Positions 26,380 through 35,108 of a stretch of DNA of 62,515 nt are shown in pieces. This stretch comes from Acaryochloris sp. CCMEE 5410. GTDB taxonomy: Bacteria; Cyanobacteriota; Cyanobacteriia; Thermosynechococcales; Thermosynechococcaceae. The translations under genes and the position numbers were made by a program. The stretch's first letter is position 1, and each line of letters begins with the position of its first letter. Where the stretch lies: the NCBI RefSeq assembly GCF_000238775.2, contig NZ_AFEJ02000007.1, positions 1-62,515 on the forward strand, given 5' to 3'. The notes beneath the pieces were generated by a model. The model was not told the DNA's origin. It did not search any database and saw only the letters and a list, made by a program, of their open reading frames with translations.

Positions 26380-26614
26380 ATCATGTGCCAAATTTGTCGC
26401 TTAGGACAACGCCATCATCCATCCCGGCGTCCCGCATCTTTGTTAGATACAAGTCAGTTCTCAACCCTGGTGGTCACTGACCGTCGCCGAGATTCGATCT
26501 CTCCCTCACCTCCGCCTTCTGCGCTTAGGGAACTATCAATCGTCCTGACAAGTGGTACTACACCTGTTCAAAACGCTTAGCGAGAGTCAGGTAATCGCAA
26601 ATCGGAGTATAACC

Positions 26615-27517
26615 ATGAGTCAAAAAGAACTTGAACAAATCATCACCCAGCTTCAAGACCTATCCTGGGGCAATACCCTGGCCGAGATGCGGGCAAATTT
26701 CACCAGTGGGTTTTCAATGCCAGCCCATCCCACGGCTGAAGTTCAACCTATGACCGCCAGTGGCGTTACGGCGGAATGGATTACCTGCCCAAACAGCAGC
26801 ACAGATCGCGTCATTTTGTACCTCCACGGGGGCGGCTTCATCATGGGATCACTAGCAGCCTACCGCCGTCTTGCTAGCGATCTAGCTGCAGCCGCTGGTG
26901 CCAGCGTTTTACTTCTGGACTATCGTCTCGCACCTGAAAATCCCTATCCAGCAGCTCTAGAGGATGCCCTAACTGCCTACCGCTGGTTAATCGAGAACCA
27001 AAACTTCCAGCCCAAGCAAATTTCTATTGCAGGAGACTCGGCAGGCGGAAATCTTGCCTTGGGGCTACTACTCTCCCTCAAGGAGAAAGCAAGGCCACAG
27101 CCTGCCTGCGCTGCCTTGCTTTCTCCCTACTGCGACCAGACGAGAACCGGATCAACGATGGTGAGCCATGCTGATAGAGATCTGATGGTCACGGCTCCTC
27201 TGCTGGATACTATTGCAGACTGTTACGCTCCGGGAAAGGATTTAAGATCGCCCCTCCTCTCACCGCTGTATGCCGATCTCTTTGGCCTGCCTTCACTGTT
27301 GATTCATGTAGGGGCAAGCGAGGTCCTTCTAGATGACGCCTTGCGATTGGCCCGTCAAGCAGGATTAGCAGATGTGCCAGTCACGCTCAAGGTCTGGGCA
27401 GACATGATCCACTGCTTCCATTTGTTTGCACCTGTACTTGAGGAAGGACGAGTGGCGATCGCCGAAGCAGGCGCGTTTCTATCCAAGAGAGAGGTATTAG
27501 ACGACACATTACTATAA
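26615..27517 (+). CDS. Alpha/beta hydrolase of the hormone-sensitive-lipase family
   Basis: 300 residues. Oxyanion-hole HGGGFIMGS, nucleophile elbow GDSAGGNLA (Ser), an aspartate in the VLLDDALRLARQ region and a histidine in DMIHCFHLF make a complete catalytic set. These enzymes cleave short acyl esters. ATG 26615 lies after CGGAGTAT. The upstream in-frame extension to 26552 lacks a ribosome site. Its C-terminal third is duplicated at 28265-28611. Confidence 0.88.
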   Translation: MSQKELEQIITQLQDLSWGNTLAEMRANFTSGFSMPAHPTAEVQPMTASGVTAEWITCPNSSTDRVILYLHGGGFIMGSLAAYRRLASDLAAAAGASVLLLDYRLAPENPYPAALEDALTAYRWLIENQNFQPKQISIAGDSAGGNLALGLLLSLKEKARPQPACAALLSPYCDQTRTGSTMVSHADRDLMVTAPLLDTIADCYAPGKDLRSPLLSPLYADLFGLPSLLIHVGASEVLLDDALRLARQAGLADVPVTLKVWADMIHCFHLFAPVLEEGRVAIAEAGAFLSKREVLDDTLL

Positions 27518-27687
27518 TCCCTTTGGGCAAGATATTAGGCACCCTAGATTCAGGAGTTACACATCAGTCCTTCGTATAACCAAAGTTAGGTCGCTCGTGC
27601 TGTCTGCAGAGACATAATTGAAAACCACTTGACCAAGGTAAGAAATTTGCAAAGGTAGTTCGTTCAACATCACTAAAGGAGAGAAAA

Positions 27688-28302
27688 TTGCGAACACTAA
27701 CATACTACGTAGCTTGTAGCGTTGATGGATTTATTGCCCATGCTGATGGTTCGCATGATGGATTTTCCCAAGACAGTGAGTATTTCGCAAGTCTATTTGC
27801 CTTGTTTCCAGAAACGGTTCCATCTCATCTACGTAATGCAATGGATGTTAAAGGTGACAACAAATGGTTTGATACTGTCTTAATGGGGCGAAAGACCTAT
27901 GAGGTGGGTTTGAAAGAAGGCGTTACGAGTCCTTACTCGCATATGAGGCAGTATCTTTTTTCTCGCAGCACAGAAGAAAGCCCAGATGAAAATGTTCAAC
28001 TCATTTCAAAGAATACTATTGACTTTGTCCAAACGTTAAAGAGTGAGACAGGTAAAGGGATCTGGCTTTGTGGAGGAGCGAATTTGGCAGCCGAACTTTT
28101 CGAAAATCGGTTGATTGATCAACTAATTCTCAAGATAAATCCTTTTTTAATGGGTTCGGGAATTCCACTTTTTTCTGGGGCGATTCAGCAGACAGATCTA
28201 GAACTTACTGATCGCAAGATTTACAACAATGGAGTCTTGTTACTTTACTACAGAGTGAAGTGCTCAGATGAAGACCGGGTCAACGATGGCGAGCCATGCT
28301 GA
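27688..28302 (+). CDS. Dihydrofolate reductase/RibD-like reductase
   Basis: About 204 residues beginning at TTG 27688 with AAAGGAGAG just upstream. N-terminal LTYYVACSVDGFIAHADGSH, then VLMGRKTYEVGL, and the cofactor loop GIWLCGGANLAAELFE followed by LILKINPFLMGSGIPLFSG. This matches the RibD C-terminal/YyaP group of NADPH-binding reductases rather than FolA. The last dozen residues (from about 28265) are encoded by the duplicated hydrolase fragment, so the natural C-terminus may have been lost or replaced when the fragment was joined. Confidence 0.83.
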   Translation: MRTLTYYVACSVDGFIAHADGSHDGFSQDSEYFASLFALFPETVPSHLRNAMDVKGDNKWFDTVLMGRKTYEVGLKEGVTSPYSHMRQYLFSRSTEESPDENVQLISKNTIDFVQTLKSETGKGIWLCGGANLAAELFENRLIDQLILKINPFLMGSGIPLFSGAIQQTDLELTDRKIYNNGVLLLYYRVKCSDEDRVNDGEPC

Positions 28303-28611
28303 TAGGGATCTGATGGTTACGGCTCCTCTGTTGGATGCCATTACAGACTGTTAAGCTCCGGGGAAGGACTTGCGATCGCCCCTCCTCTCACCACTGTATG
28401 CAGATCTATCTGGCCTACCTCCGCTCTTGATTAATGTCGGAGCAAACGAAGTCAATGACGCTTTGCGCTTTGTTCGTCAGGCGGGATTAGCTGATGTTCC
28501 GGTTATGCTTAAGGTTTGGGCAGAGATGATTCACTGCTTCCATCTGTTTGTACCTCGGTTGGAAGAAGAAAGAATTGCGAACGCCGAAGCAGGCGCATTC
28601 TTCAAACACTA
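28265..28611 (+). pseudogene. Duplicated C-terminal fragment of the alpha/beta hydrolase
   Basis: Nucleotides from CAACGATGG to the GAAGCAGGCGC region match 27145-27480 closely. They encode RSPLLSPLYADLSGLPPLLI and VWAEMIHCFHLFVP in the frame of 28370. Stops and a shortened NEV-NDALR join show decay. The nucleophile half is absent, so it is a remnant of a tandem second hydrolase gene, now fused to the reductase gene. Confidence 0.8.
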
Positions 28612-28792
28612 TTGTTTACCCTTGAATAGCTATGGACAACAAAGGCGATCGCCAATACGCCAGAAGACTGAACCAGAAGAGATGATGCAGGTCGCGTCGA
28701 TGCTAAGCAAGCCACTGTATTACAGACGAGATTTTGCTCTCTGAAAGAGGGTTAAGCCTGAAGGAATTGCCTTTCAAATTAAACCTTAGTTG

Positions 28793-28822
28793 AAGCCGCT
28801 CTATTGTCAGAGCGGCTTTTTT
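28793..28822 (+). terminator. Rho-independent terminator
   Basis: Perfect 9-bp stem AAGCCGCTC/GAGCGGCTT with loop TATTGTCA and a run of six T. It closes the SARP-led plus-strand gene set. Confidence 0.9.
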
Positions 28823-28966
28823 CTGAACATCTCGGGAATGCTTCAGAAACGCTTTTGGGACGCTTCAGAAACGGTAGGTTAATTATTCTGATTTCAGTTG
28901 AGTTGAGAGAGCCATATATACCTCTTTCAGCAATGGTAAACACAACCTAAATAACTAGGAGAAATC

Positions 28967-29425
28967 ATGAAACGTCAACTTATCGCACTTAGTCTTTTAA
29001 CTGCGTCAGTTTTGCCATCTGTTATGGCACAGGTGCCTGCTAATGCCCTAACTAATTTCACGATTGATGAACAAGAAGGTCGCTCAAAAAATATTGGAAC
29101 ATTAAAAGATAATTCTCAATACATTCTTAGAGGAGTCTTTGGTGGAAATCCTAGTGATACAAAAGATTCTTTTTCATTCTTTGTTCCAAAGAGAGGGACA
29201 TATACGTTTGTCTTTGCACCATCAAACCCTAGTGACAAAATGACGAATCAAAATATGACCGTTAACTATAGGCTAAGAGGTTCTTCTGTCAAAAAAGGCT
29301 CAAACAAACAATATTTGGAGCTGTCCCTTGCTCCAGGTAGCTACAGCATTGATCTGTCAGGTCAGTCTAGTTTGTCTGCGGGTACATTCGTTAAGCATCA
29401 GGTCCATCTGATTACTCCTCGGTAG
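28967..29425 (+). CDS. Secreted protein, pre-peptidase C-like fold (152 aa)
   Basis: Sec signal MKRQLIALSLLTASVLPSVM with cleavage near AQVPANA, after TAGGAG. The mature part reads like a beta-sandwich bacterial pre-peptidase C-terminal domain (SQYILRGVFGG, DSFSFFVPKRGTYTFVFAPS, LELSLAPGSYSIDLSG). No catalytic residues. Such modules are extracellular accessory domains, and a stand-alone copy has no known role. It follows the terminator at 28822 and has its own promoter region. Family recognition is from strand pattern only. Confidence 0.65.
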   Translation: MKRQLIALSLLTASVLPSVMAQVPANALTNFTIDEQEGRSKNIGTLKDNSQYILRGVFGGNPSDTKDSFSFFVPKRGTYTFVFAPSNPSDKMTNQNMTVNYRLRGSSVKKGSNKQYLELSLAPGSYSIDLSGQSSLSAGTFVKHQVHLITPR

Positions 29426-29444
29426 CTATTTAGTTAACTAATAC

Positions 29445-29472
29445 GTGGTCAGGGCTAATTCACCCTGACCAC
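29445..29472 (+). terminator. Perfect 10-bp hairpin after the secreted gene
   Basis: GTGGTCAGGG and CCCTGACCAC enclose an 8-base loop, with no T-run. It abuts the MITE-like element that starts at 29473, so it may be part of an insertion footprint rather than a terminator. Confidence 0.5.
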
Positions 29473-29618
29473 CAGGGCAAGCGCAAGAATCAATAACGCA
29501 TGAATATTCTCATTATTACTAAGAATAGTTTCAATAGTATGGGCCAATACAAGCGATTTTGAGCTGTGATCTGGCTTCTAAATCACACTTTGGTCAAAAT
29601 TTTCTTGCGCTTACCCTG
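29473..29618. mobile_element. MITE-like element (146 bp)
   Basis: Ends CAGGGCAAGCGCAAGAAT and the inverted CAGGGTAAGCGCAAGAAA match at 16 of 18 positions and enclose DNA without an ORF. A 2-bp AC repeat flanks it. The size and termini fit a miniature inverted-repeat element mobilised in trans. Confidence 0.6.
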
Positions 29619-30008
29619 ACTCTTTGAAGAGATAGCTAAGCTGAACCATTTCTGTAACCATATTTATTCAACTCTCTATCTCAATTTTTTTTGAACTCAT
29701 TTTTCTGAATTTAGAACAATCATGAATTCTAGGATTACACCCTATTAGCCCACCGCAGCTACTTCGTCTGGTCAAGACGTCGTGCAATGTCCTCTGACTG
29801 GTTAGAGACCATCGTATCCTCCCCTTCTTAGCAATGCTTTTTGCCGACGCTTTAACCACGTCATTTTTCTCTCTTTATAAAAGCTAATCAAATTAGTGCT
29901 TAGCAATGCCTAAGCCCGTGTTCGCCATCCTCTCCTTAATCGACGGAGGTCGATAGGATTTGCCTGCAATTTTTTCGAGAGCTTCACTCTTCACTTGTAG
30001 TCTTTGCG
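29619..30008. other. AT-rich intergenic region
   Basis: No ORF or repeat that I can support. It presumably holds the promoter of the gene at 30009. A short minus-strand ORF (29668-29859) has no ribosome site or recognisable product. Confidence 0.3.
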
Positions 30009-32573
30009 ATGCAACACTTTAAGACTTTTTATCACTCACTCTTTCTGACACCTCTCGTTGTTAGTCTAGCCATCAGTTCAGGGCGAGCAACAGAGGTAAT
30101 TCAGTCTAATCTTGCAACAAACCAACCTTTAGGTACCCGAGATGCTCTAACTTTTGAACTTGATCAATTACCTACTCCTACAGAAGGCCAACTCGCTCTC
30201 TTTATCGGTAAAACCGATGTGACTACATTGATCAATATCGAAGGTAATCGGCTTATTTATAAACCAAGTCTACTCCCACTACCAAACGGAAAATCATACG
30301 CCACTCTTTACCTCATCACCCCCGAAGCAACTCGTCGTCCCATTGCTCAGTTTCTACTTGTTGTTGAGGACCAGCTAGCAGCCACTTCTCCAACCGTATC
30401 TGAGTTCCGAGGAAGCAGCCCCATTCAACTCAATCTTCCTTTTACTGATGTTTCCCCCTCCCTTTTTAACCAGTCCCCTAACGAGGCACCCTCCCTCACT
30501 ACTGACAACCCAACATTGTCAGAAACGGATGAAACAACACCTGTTCCTGAAGAGAAAGACCCAACATTAGAAATAGACGAAGCCAATATATCTCAGCAGT
30601 CAAAGTCTTCTTCTACACGGAAAGAGCCAGTCATTGAAACAGCAGAAAGTAACAATTCCAATTCCTCTGAAGACACTAATACATCATCAACCGCAGAGCT
30701 AACGGAGACACCTAACTCCCAAACATCCGAAACATCTTTTGTCAGTGAAGAGACCACTGATGAACGGGATGTTTCTCTGAAATCTCGGTTTAACATCTCT
30801 ACCAATTCTCAGCTACTAGAGAGCACCAGTGGTGATGCCCAGCCATCGGATCGCCCCGTTTTCATCGACACCAAACTCGAAGCGGGGTTCGACCTCAAAG
30901 CCAAAAAAGGCATCTGGGAACTTAACGCCACGGCTAATTTTTTAGGGGTCACCAACCCAGAAGAAGCCCTTCGATTTGGCAAGTTAGGGAACCAAGCGCC
31001 TCGCTTTGACTTGAGTGACTACATCATAGAGAGCACCATTGGCCCCGTCACCTTGTCGTTGGGCGATCAGTGTTATGGCAATCACCCCTTACTGATCGAT
31101 AACTTCTGCAGTCGCGGGGTGGGTTTAAAGGCCAAGATTAGCGATCGCATCGACATATCCTTCGCCACCCTCCGTTCCACAAGCATTGTCGGCTTTGGGG
31201 ATATCACTGGTCTCCAGGACTTTGGCAATACCCTCACCGCTGCGACCTTGGGCATTGACCTCGTCAAAAATAACGCCGAGGGAGTCCGCTTCGAACTTAC
31301 CTATATGGACGGAGTTCGCAAAGCAGAGGACAACTTTAATATCGGCGAAGTTGTAGATTCGGAAAAAAGCAATGGCTTTGGGGTTCGTTTGCGTGGCAGC
31401 GATAACAGCGGACGATTTCGATTTGATGCTGCCTGGGCTCGCAGTCGCTTTACCAATCCTAGTAACGATAGCCAACTCTTGTTTGACAATGTGCAGAGTA
31501 ACGACGGCAGTTTTGGTGAGAATGATTTTGGGATAGATAACAGCTTAAATACTGATTCCGACCCTCTACTGAATAATGTCGCTGCAGAATTAAATCAAAT
31601 CAGACCTGTCCCTGTAGAAGCCACCACCAAGACCGCCTACTCCCTGGAAGCTAGCTACAATCTGTTTCAAAATCTCAGCTTGGGCAATGATAAAACGTTT
31701 TCCTTAAGCATTAACGGTCGCCATGAGCGGATTGCCGATCAATTTCAAAGTTTAGGAGCCGCCGTTAGCACCGGACAGCAGCAAACCTTAATAGGTTTTA
31801 ATGGCGAACTGGCGGGAGCCAACTTTCAATTCGAACAATCTTGGCAAGAAGACAACCTGGATAACGTCGCTACCATCCTCAAAACCAAAACTCGATCAAC
31901 CTCCTTCAGTCTGGGGTTACCCCTCAAATCGATATTCAACACGGAAAAAGCATGGGTCCCTAATCTTAACTATTCCTATCAGCGAGTCCATCAATTTGGA
32001 GCCAATGTCCCCGTACCAGAACTATCCGGGTTTGATCCAACCGAAATTCCAGACCAGATCAGTATCAACCATCAGCTGAGTGCTGAATGGTCTAGCCAAA
32101 ACTGGTCTCTTAGCTATAACTTTTCCCATTCCTCCCAAGACAATCGTCAGCCTTCCAGGGAATTAGCCGATTTTAGTACCACAGATCATCAGTTAGCTTT
32201 CTCCTTACAACCCACTTCAACCCTGCAGCTCAATGTGGGCTATGGACTCAATCGAGCCAAAAGTATCGAAGAAGGCATTACTCGCGTGACCCATGGTCCT
32301 ACTCTCGGCCTCACCTGGCAGTTTTTACCCAACGCTTCCCTGGCCCTGAACTACAACCTGACGATCAATAGCGACTCTCTGAACCAGAGTTTTGCCCGCA
32401 GTGATGCGTTGGAAGCAGCACTAAATTGGCAATTCAAGGTTGGTCAGTCAGGAACTGGTAACGCTTTTCTTCGCTTTAGCCGCCAAACCAATCTCAATCG
32501 AGATAATCAGTTTGGATTTAATTCCAATGCCAAGACCACGACCGTTACAACAGGTGTCAGCTTTAGTTTTTAA
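30009..32573 (+). CDS. Large outer-membrane beta-barrel-like protein (854 aa)
   Basis: Signal peptide (FLTPLVVSLAISSGRA) followed by a small folded N-terminal part and a long acidic Ser/Thr/Glu-rich linker (about residues 140-270). About 570 residues of alternating hydrophobic strands follow, ending in the aromatic TTGVSFSF, a C-terminal pattern expected for outer-membrane barrels. Strand-like units such as WELNATANFLGV, LSYNFSHSSQ and LNYNLTINSDSL recur. No POTRA domains, so it is not a TpsB/BamA transporter. A surface structural or TonB-independent barrel is inferred. The next gene, 52 bp on, is also secreted. Confidence 0.65.
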   Translation: MQHFKTFYHSLFLTPLVVSLAISSGRATEVIQSNLATNQPLGTRDALTFELDQLPTPTEGQLALFIGKTDVTTLINIEGNRLIYKPSLLPLPNGKSYATLYLITPEATRRPIAQFLLVVEDQLAATSPTVSEFRGSSPIQLNLPFTDVSPSLFNQSPNEAPSLTTDNPTLSETDETTPVPEEKDPTLEIDEANISQQSKSSSTRKEPVIETAESNNSNSSEDTNTSSTAELTETPNSQTSETSFVSEETTDERDVSLKSRFNISTNSQLLESTSGDAQPSDRPVFIDTKLEAGFDLKAKKGIWELNATANFLGVTNPEEALRFGKLGNQAPRFDLSDYIIESTIGPVTLSLGDQCYGNHPLLIDNFCSRGVGLKAKISDRIDISFATLRSTSIVGFGDITGLQDFGNTLTAATLGIDLVKNNAEGVRFELTYMDGVRKAEDNFNIGEVVDSEKSNGFGVRLRGSDNSGRFRFDAAWARSRFTNPSNDSQLLFDNVQSNDGSFGENDFGIDNSLNTDSDPLLNNVAAELNQIRPVPVEATTKTAYSLEASYNLFQNLSLGNDKTFSLSINGRHERIADQFQSLGAAVSTGQQQTLIGFNGELAGANFQFEQSWQEDNLDNVATILKTKTRSTSFSLGLPLKSIFNTEKAWVPNLNYSYQRVHQFGANVPVPELSGFDPTEIPDQISINHQLSAEWSSQNWSLSYNFSHSSQDNRQPSRELADFSTTDHQLAFSLQPTSTLQLNVGYGLNRAKSIEEGITRVTHGPTLGLTWQFLPNASLALNYNLTINSDSLNQSFARSDALEAALNWQFKVGQSGTGNAFLRFSRQTNLNRDNQFGFNSNAKTTTVTTGVSFSF

Positions 32574-32624
32574 GGTGCAAATCCAAGGTGATTAAACTGA
32601 ACGGTCTTTGTTACCCATGTCCCC

Positions 32625-33953
32625 TTGAATAAACCACTCAAAAATCTACCTTTTTCTATGGTTGTTTCCGAGCGATCTCATTCTATGTCTACACTAAAGT
32701 TGCCTCTCATTATCTCCAAATCATGGATGGCTATGGCTTTCAACCAACGCTTTGTCCTCGCTACCCTCACGACTCTCGTCTTCACATTTCCAGCCAGGGC
32801 AGTGACAGTCAGTCCCAAGGGCGTCAATGTCAGAACGTTTGGCCCCTCTACAACCTTTCTCACCTTTATTGGCCTGCGTCCTGATCAGCGTCCTGCTGAA
32901 GGGCTTTGGTGTGGAGAAATCAATGCCAATCAATCCTGCCGTCCGGGTACGGTATTTGGCCGCCTTCCCAGTCGAAGTAATCTTTCAACGCGGAGTGGTC
33001 CCAACGGCCAAAATCTGACTGACATCATGACCATTCCCCCTTCCATCGCCCGCCGTGCCTATCAGGATGCCTTACGGGGAAATTCCTCGGAGTTTTTCTA
33101 CGTCCGTCGGTTTGTGAGCGCGAACGGTCCAGATGAATTTGTAGCTGTCACCTGTCGGCTAGCGGGTGGAGGTGCCCGTACTCCCCTGGCACTCACCAAC
33201 GTCAAGCTAGAATTTGCTAACAGCTCTACTAAAACGATCACCGTCATCCCCCGTAATTCAGAAGTCCCTCCAATACAGGCTCAAATTCGCTACAACGGCT
33301 CTGGCTTGCTTAAAGGACGTTGGGAGGTAGTCCTACCAGGTGAACCTCCACCTTCTAGGAGGGACCGCTTAACGGAAGCTAGCCTACCCATTGAACAACG
33401 AGGCACTCAGCGTCGCTATACCTTGGTGGAGCGATTCAGTCGCTTTTTGCCCCCTACTGGTCAAGCGGTACTTGAAGGCCCCGATCCGTCTAGACTTCCC
33501 AAGAGTGCCAGCGGGTTACATTTAATTCTCCTTCGCATTGAAGCTACCGCTGACCGAGAAGGGAATTCTTTGACAGGTTTTGGCACTGTAAATTCAGGAG
33601 GTGTTGCTGGGTTTCCACTACCGATCCTGCGCTACTATGTCTCAGCCAAAACACAAATGTCACCGATGAACTTGCTATCACCAAAAGGCTCTGTCTCTCC
33701 CCAACAGCCAATCACATTTGAGTGGCAAGCTGTTCCTGAGGCTCAGTTTTATCGGTTAGATGTAAATCTTCTGGACGGGAGCAAAGTTATATCTGCAATA
33801 GCAACTCAAACACACTACGTCATGCCTGCTGATCTCCTCCAAGGTAAGAATTTTGCGATCCAATGGAATGTCAAAGCCTTGGATAAAAATGGGAAAGTAC
33901 TGAATACCTCTGACTGGACCCTTCTGAATGTGCTTAACACTCATCATGATTGA
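32625..33953 (+). CDS. Secreted protein of unknown function (442 aa frame)
   Basis: The real start is probably the ATG at 32727, which begins a clean Sec signal (FVLATLTTLVFTFPARA). Earlier starts add a basic stretch without ribosome site. The mature protein is all-beta-like, with a cysteine pair early (LWCGEINANQSCRPG), a central domain, and a C-terminal fibronectin-like segment (SPQQPITFEWQAVPEAQFYR). It follows the barrel gene closely and may be its periplasmic or surface partner. Family not recognised. Confidence 0.6.
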   Translation: MNKPLKNLPFSMVVSERSHSMSTLKLPLIISKSWMAMAFNQRFVLATLTTLVFTFPARAVTVSPKGVNVRTFGPSTTFLTFIGLRPDQRPAEGLWCGEINANQSCRPGTVFGRLPSRSNLSTRSGPNGQNLTDIMTIPPSIARRAYQDALRGNSSEFFYVRRFVSANGPDEFVAVTCRLAGGGARTPLALTNVKLEFANSSTKTITVIPRNSEVPPIQAQIRYNGSGLLKGRWEVVLPGEPPPSRRDRLTEASLPIEQRGTQRRYTLVERFSRFLPPTGQAVLEGPDPSRLPKSASGLHLILLRIEATADREGNSLTGFGTVNSGGVAGFPLPILRYYVSAKTQMSPMNLLSPKGSVSPQQPITFEWQAVPEAQFYRLDVNLLDGSKVISAIATQTHYVMPADLLQGKNFAIQWNVKALDKNGKVLNTSDWTLLNVLNTHHD

Positions 33954-34426
33954 CAAATTCCTACTTGTATATTTTCCCTAACTTGTTTTAGATTTTTTGT
34001 CTAACTAACCTAAAGCATCGGGCACTGTTTTGATAGGGAGTGATAGGGGTATCAAACCTAAATGCAGAAAGACTTTTAGGAGTTTCCGATTTAAAACAGC
34101 TAGAACACTGTACTGGCAAGAAGTCTCGCGGATTTATCACTCCTTAAGGGAACAGTTCTGAACATAAAATATGTGTCTAATATTTTGTGTTGGCATCAAA
34201 AACGAGTGTTTTTAACACTAAATCGCTTTAAGATAGTAAAAAAGACCAAAAAAATTACCTAAAACTTATTTAATATGCTTTTACGCTTTATTTATACTTA
34301 ATTCATTGGTGAGTTGCATATGCATGGTTGTCCAGTATCAGTTCTCTTACTCGGTATCAAAGATAATTCTGCAGGGAATATAGGCTGACAATGGGTTTCT
34401 CGATAATTAGTTTCGATTAAAATGTT
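33954..34426. other. AT-rich intergenic region before the toxin-antitoxin operon
   Basis: No gene seen. It contains the inverted repeat at 34161-34191, listed separately, and a poly-A/T stretch around 34230-34310. Confidence 0.4.
34161..34191. repeat. 12-7-12 inverted repeat, recombinase-core-like
   Basis: AACATAAAATAT and ATATTTTGTGTT flank a 7-base centre with one mismatch between arms. The size resembles core sites of tyrosine recombinases. The first arm with its next bases (AACATAAAATATGTG) recurs at 51731-51745, where IS6 has inserted. Function unproven. Confidence 0.4.
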
Positions 34427-34450
34427 ACATTAGAGTGTACACTCTAATGT
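34427..34450. promoter_or_regulatory. 24-bp perfect palindrome, likely TA operator
   Basis: Half-site ACATTAGAGTGT followed at once by its exact complement, ending 10 bp before the antitoxin ATG. Phd/YefM antitoxins autorepress through such palindromes. Confidence 0.8.
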
Positions 34451-34460
34451 TCAGTTGAGC

Positions 34461-34724
34461 ATGCCCAAATTTTTAACCATTACTGAAACTCGAAAGCAAC
34501 TACTGAATTTACCAGAGCTATTGACTGATGAACCCGTCATCATCACCAAGCATGGTAAACCGGCAATGGTTGCCCTAGGATATGAACAGTTTGAGAGCAT
34601 CATGGAAACTCTGGAAGTGCTCTCTGACCCAGAGCTGATGAATATTTTGCGACAAAGTCTGACTCAGGCGGATCAGGGTGAGACGGTAGCGCTTGAAGAT
34701 GCGATCGCAAGATTGGGATTTTAA
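34461..34724 (+). CDS. Phd/YefM family antitoxin
   Basis: 87 residues. N-terminal DNA-binding part [20 protein letters not shown] then [20 protein letters not shown], characteristic of prevent-host-death antitoxins, and a C-terminal tail ([20 protein letters not shown]) that would wrap the toxin. ATG 34461 is preferred over TTG 34455. It is followed 9 bp later by the toxin gene. Such modules stabilise plasmids. Confidence 0.88.
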   Translation: MPKFLTITETRKQLLNLPELLTDEPVIITKHGKPAMVALGYEQFESIMETLEVLSDPELMNILRQSLTQADQGETVALEDAIARLGF

Positions 34725-34733
34725 CGCCCAGAT

Positions 34734-35048
34734 ATGGAGTTTCACATTGAGTTGACAGAACTTGCCCTGGAGATGATAGGTGCAATCAAAGATCGGCGCG
34801 AACAACAAGGGATTATCAATCGGATTCAAAAACTTAAGAGTGAACCCCTTCAACAGGGAAAACCCTTAACGGGTGATCTTAAAGGCTTGTATAGCGTTCG
34901 GGCCGTCAGTCAACGGTATCGGATTGTATACCAGGTGAGGTTAGAGAAAATTATTGTGGTCGTGGTTGGTGTAGGTCGTAGAAAAGAAGGTGATAAGAAG
35001 GATGTCTATGCTTTACTGAAGAAGCTACTCAAGCGCTCGGATGGCTAG
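34734..35048 (+). CDS. RelE/ParE family toxin
   Basis: 104 residues. RelE-fold blocks: LTELALEMIGAIKDRREQQG, QQGKPLTGDLKGLYSVRAVS, then QRYRIVYQV and VVVVGVGRRKEGDKKDVYAL. The basic residues (R in YSVR, YRIVYQV, GRRK) fit an mRNA interferase (RelE) better than a gyrase poison (ParE). It is co-transcribed with the antitoxin. It would act on ribosome-bound mRNA if RelE-like. Confidence 0.87.
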   Translation: MEFHIELTELALEMIGAIKDRREQQGIINRIQKLKSEPLQQGKPLTGDLKGLYSVRAVSQRYRIVYQVRLEKIIVVVVGVGRRKEGDKKDVYALLKKLLKRSDG

Positions 35049-35108
35049 CTGAACTGAAATAAGGGCTGCGTATATTTGGAGTTTGTGGGGTGAATTTCTC
35101 GACCTTTT

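Noticed and set aside
26383-26580. 65-codon ORF between the methyltransferase and hydrolase genes
   Set aside because: No ribosome site, and a basic composition without a domain. It may be decayed intergenic DNA.
30009-32573. The beta-barrel protein as the missing TpsB pore
   Set aside because: No POTRA-like N-terminal domains and no conserved TpsB motif. The gene lies 12 kb from the adhesin.
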